Below the pieces are notes generated by a model, which saw only the letters and a list, made by a program, of their open reading frames with translations, made no database searches and was not told the origin of the DNA. This document shows positions 5,720 through 6,786 of a stretch of DNA of 6,786 bases, piece after piece (position 1 is the stretch's first letter; the number at the start of each line of letters is the position of its first letter). The DNA is from Desulfovibrionales bacterium GWA2_65_9 (GTDB lineage Bacteria > Desulfobacterota > Desulfovibrionia > Desulfovibrionales > Desulfovibrionaceae). The stretch is taken from the NCBI GenBank assembly GCA_001799475.1, contig MGTN01000061.1, positions 5,190 to 11,975 of the forward strand, given 5' to 3'. The translations under genes and the position numbers were made by a program.

Positions 5720-6786
5720 ATGACAGCCTTCCCCCGCATCATCCTGGCCGGACTCTCCGGCGGCTCTGGCAAGACCTTCGTCTCCGCCGGAATCTGCCGC
5801 GCCCTCACCCGCCGGGGCCTGTCCGTCATGCCCTTCAAAAAGGGCCCGGACTACATCGACGCCTCCTGGCTCTCGCACGCCGCCAAAACCACGGCCACGA
5901 ATCTTGACCCCTTCCTGCTCACGCCGGGCGTCATCGCCGCCCTGTTCCAGGAAAAGGCCGCCAGCGCCGACATCTCCATCATCGAGGGCAACCGCGGCCT
6001 GTTCGACGGCAAGGACTTTGCGGGCACCTGCTCCACGGCCGAGTTGGGGCGCCAACTTTCCGCCCCGGTCATCCTCGTCCTCGACGCCACCAAGATGACC
6101 CGCACCGCTGCCGCCATCGTGGCCGGATGCCGCGCCTTCGAGCCCGGACTGAACCTGGCCGGGGTCATCCTGAACCGCACCGCAGGCGAGCGCCACCGCA
6201 ACATCCTCAAGGAGTGCATCGAGGGCCTAGCCGGGGTGCCGGTGCTGGGCGCACTGCCCAAGTCGGCCCAGAACCCCATCCCCGAACGGCACATGGGCCT
6301 CGTGTCCGACCAGGAGCACTCCGGACGCGAACAGGCGCTGGACGCCATCGCCGACACCGTCGCGGCCTGCGTGGACATGGAGCGCCTGCTGGAGATCGCC
6401 CGCAGCGCGCCCGCTCCGGCCGCAGCCCCGCCCGTGCCCTGGCCGACCTCCGTGGTCTCTGGCGAAGCCCCGGTCATCGGCTACGTGTTCGACGCGGCCC
6501 TGTGGTTCTATTACCCGGAAAATCTCGAGGCCCTGACCCGCGCCGGAGCGAAACTCCAGCGCCTGAGTCTGCTCGACCCCGAACCCTGGCCGGAAATCCA
6601 CGGCCTGTACCTGGGCGGCGGCTTCCCCGAAACCCAGGCCGAGGCGCTCTCCGCCAACACCGCCGTGCGCAGCCGCGTGCGCGCCCTGGCTCAAGACGGG
6701 TTGCCCATCTACGCCGAGTGCGGGGGCTTCATGTACCTCTGCCAAAGCCTGGCCCTTGACCAAAACGGCGAGCACGGCGAGCACGG
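5720..6786 (+). CDS. dsrN: CbiA/CobB-like glutamine amidotransferase, probable siroheme amidase DsrN (3' end cut by window)
   Basis: First 355 residues of a protein of the cobyrinate a,c-diamide synthase family (usually about 450-465 aa); no stop occurs before the window edge. The ATP-dependent amidotransferase half is visible as the P-loop GLSGGSGKT (11-19), the PFKKGPDYID motif (38-47) and EGNRGLFDG (89-97). A second half has the class I glutaminase features LGGGFPE (298-304) and YAECGGFMYL, whose Cys334 should be the glutaminase nucleophile; the downstream His is outside the window. Position after dsrABD matches dsrN, proposed to amidate siroheme to the siroheme amide of desulfoviridin. 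A true B12-pathway CbiA remains possible. The P-loop ten residues in supports ATG 5720, although only a weak AGG precedes it. A terminator stands between it and dsrD. The last visible bases hold two tandem copies of ggcgagcac. Confidence 0.85.
   Translation, partial: MTAFPRIILAGLSGGSGKTFVSAGICRALTRRGLSVMPFKKGPDYIDASWLSHAAKTTATNLDPFLLTPGVIAALFQEKAASADISIIEGNRGLFDGKDFAGTCSTAELGRQLSAPVILVLDATKMTRTAAAIVAGCRAFEPGLNLAGVILNRTAGERHRNILKECIEGLAGVPVLGALPKSAQNPIPERHMGLVSDQEHSGREQALDAIADTVAACVDMERLLEIARSAPAPAAAPPVPWPTSVVSGEAPVIGYVFDAALWFYYPENLEALTRAGAKLQRLSLLDPEPWPEIHGLYLGGGFPETQAEALSANTAVRSRVRALAQDGLPIYAECGGFMYLCQSLALDQNGEHGEH

Noticed and set aside
5259..5723. Plus-strand frame running across the dsrB end, dsrD and the terminator
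   Set aside because: It is out of frame with both real genes, passes through two hairpins, and is Arg/Gln/Pro-rich. It is a shadow.

Overview
The window comes from a GC-rich sulfate-reducing bacterium. The closest match I can recall is the order Desulfovibrionales (Desulfovibrio and relatives). The evidence is a complete dissimilatory sulfite reductase locus whose DsrA (437 aa), DsrB (381 aa) and DsrD (80 aa) align by eye, almost without gaps, with the desulfoviridin proteins of Desulfovibrio vulgaris as remembered. A cobyrinate-diamide-synthase-like gene follows, as in other Desulfovibrio genomes. No database search was possible, so the genus is inference.

Left part, minus strand (about 35-2457): a compact three-gene operon reads leftwards. 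It encodes a YkgJ-type cysteine-cluster protein (TTG start, divergent from dsrA), an 85-aa protein of unknown function joined to it by an ATGA overlap, and a polytopic Na+/Ca2+-exchanger-family membrane protein 18 bases further on. The exchanger stop codon abuts a tandem array of 12/24-base units (61-174). A small hairpin with a T run at 35-58 probably ends the transcript.

Middle (2458-2828): a 371-base divergent intergenic region. It holds a GC-rich hairpin, a perfect TTGACA -35 box pointing towards dsrA, an 8+8 inverted repeat in the predicted leader, and a strong ribosome binding site that fixes the dsrA start.

Right part, plus strand (2829-6786): dsrA, dsrB and dsrD, then a cbiA/cobB-like gene cut by the window end and best read as dsrN. 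DsrA and DsrB form the siroheme/[4Fe-4S] enzyme that reduces sulfite in the cytoplasm. DsrD is the small winged-helix activator of that enzyme. The CbiA-like protein is the likely glutamine-dependent amidase that makes the siroheme amide of desulfoviridin. A perfect GNRA-capped hairpin without a U-tract separates dsrB from dsrD, and a classical intrinsic terminator separates dsrD from the CbiA-like gene. The two structures suggest graded expression along the locus.

I see no RNA genes, insertion sequences, CRISPR arrays or phage genes. The locus itself is a known system. The less described parts are the regulatory structures, the repeat array and the minus-strand operon next to dsr.
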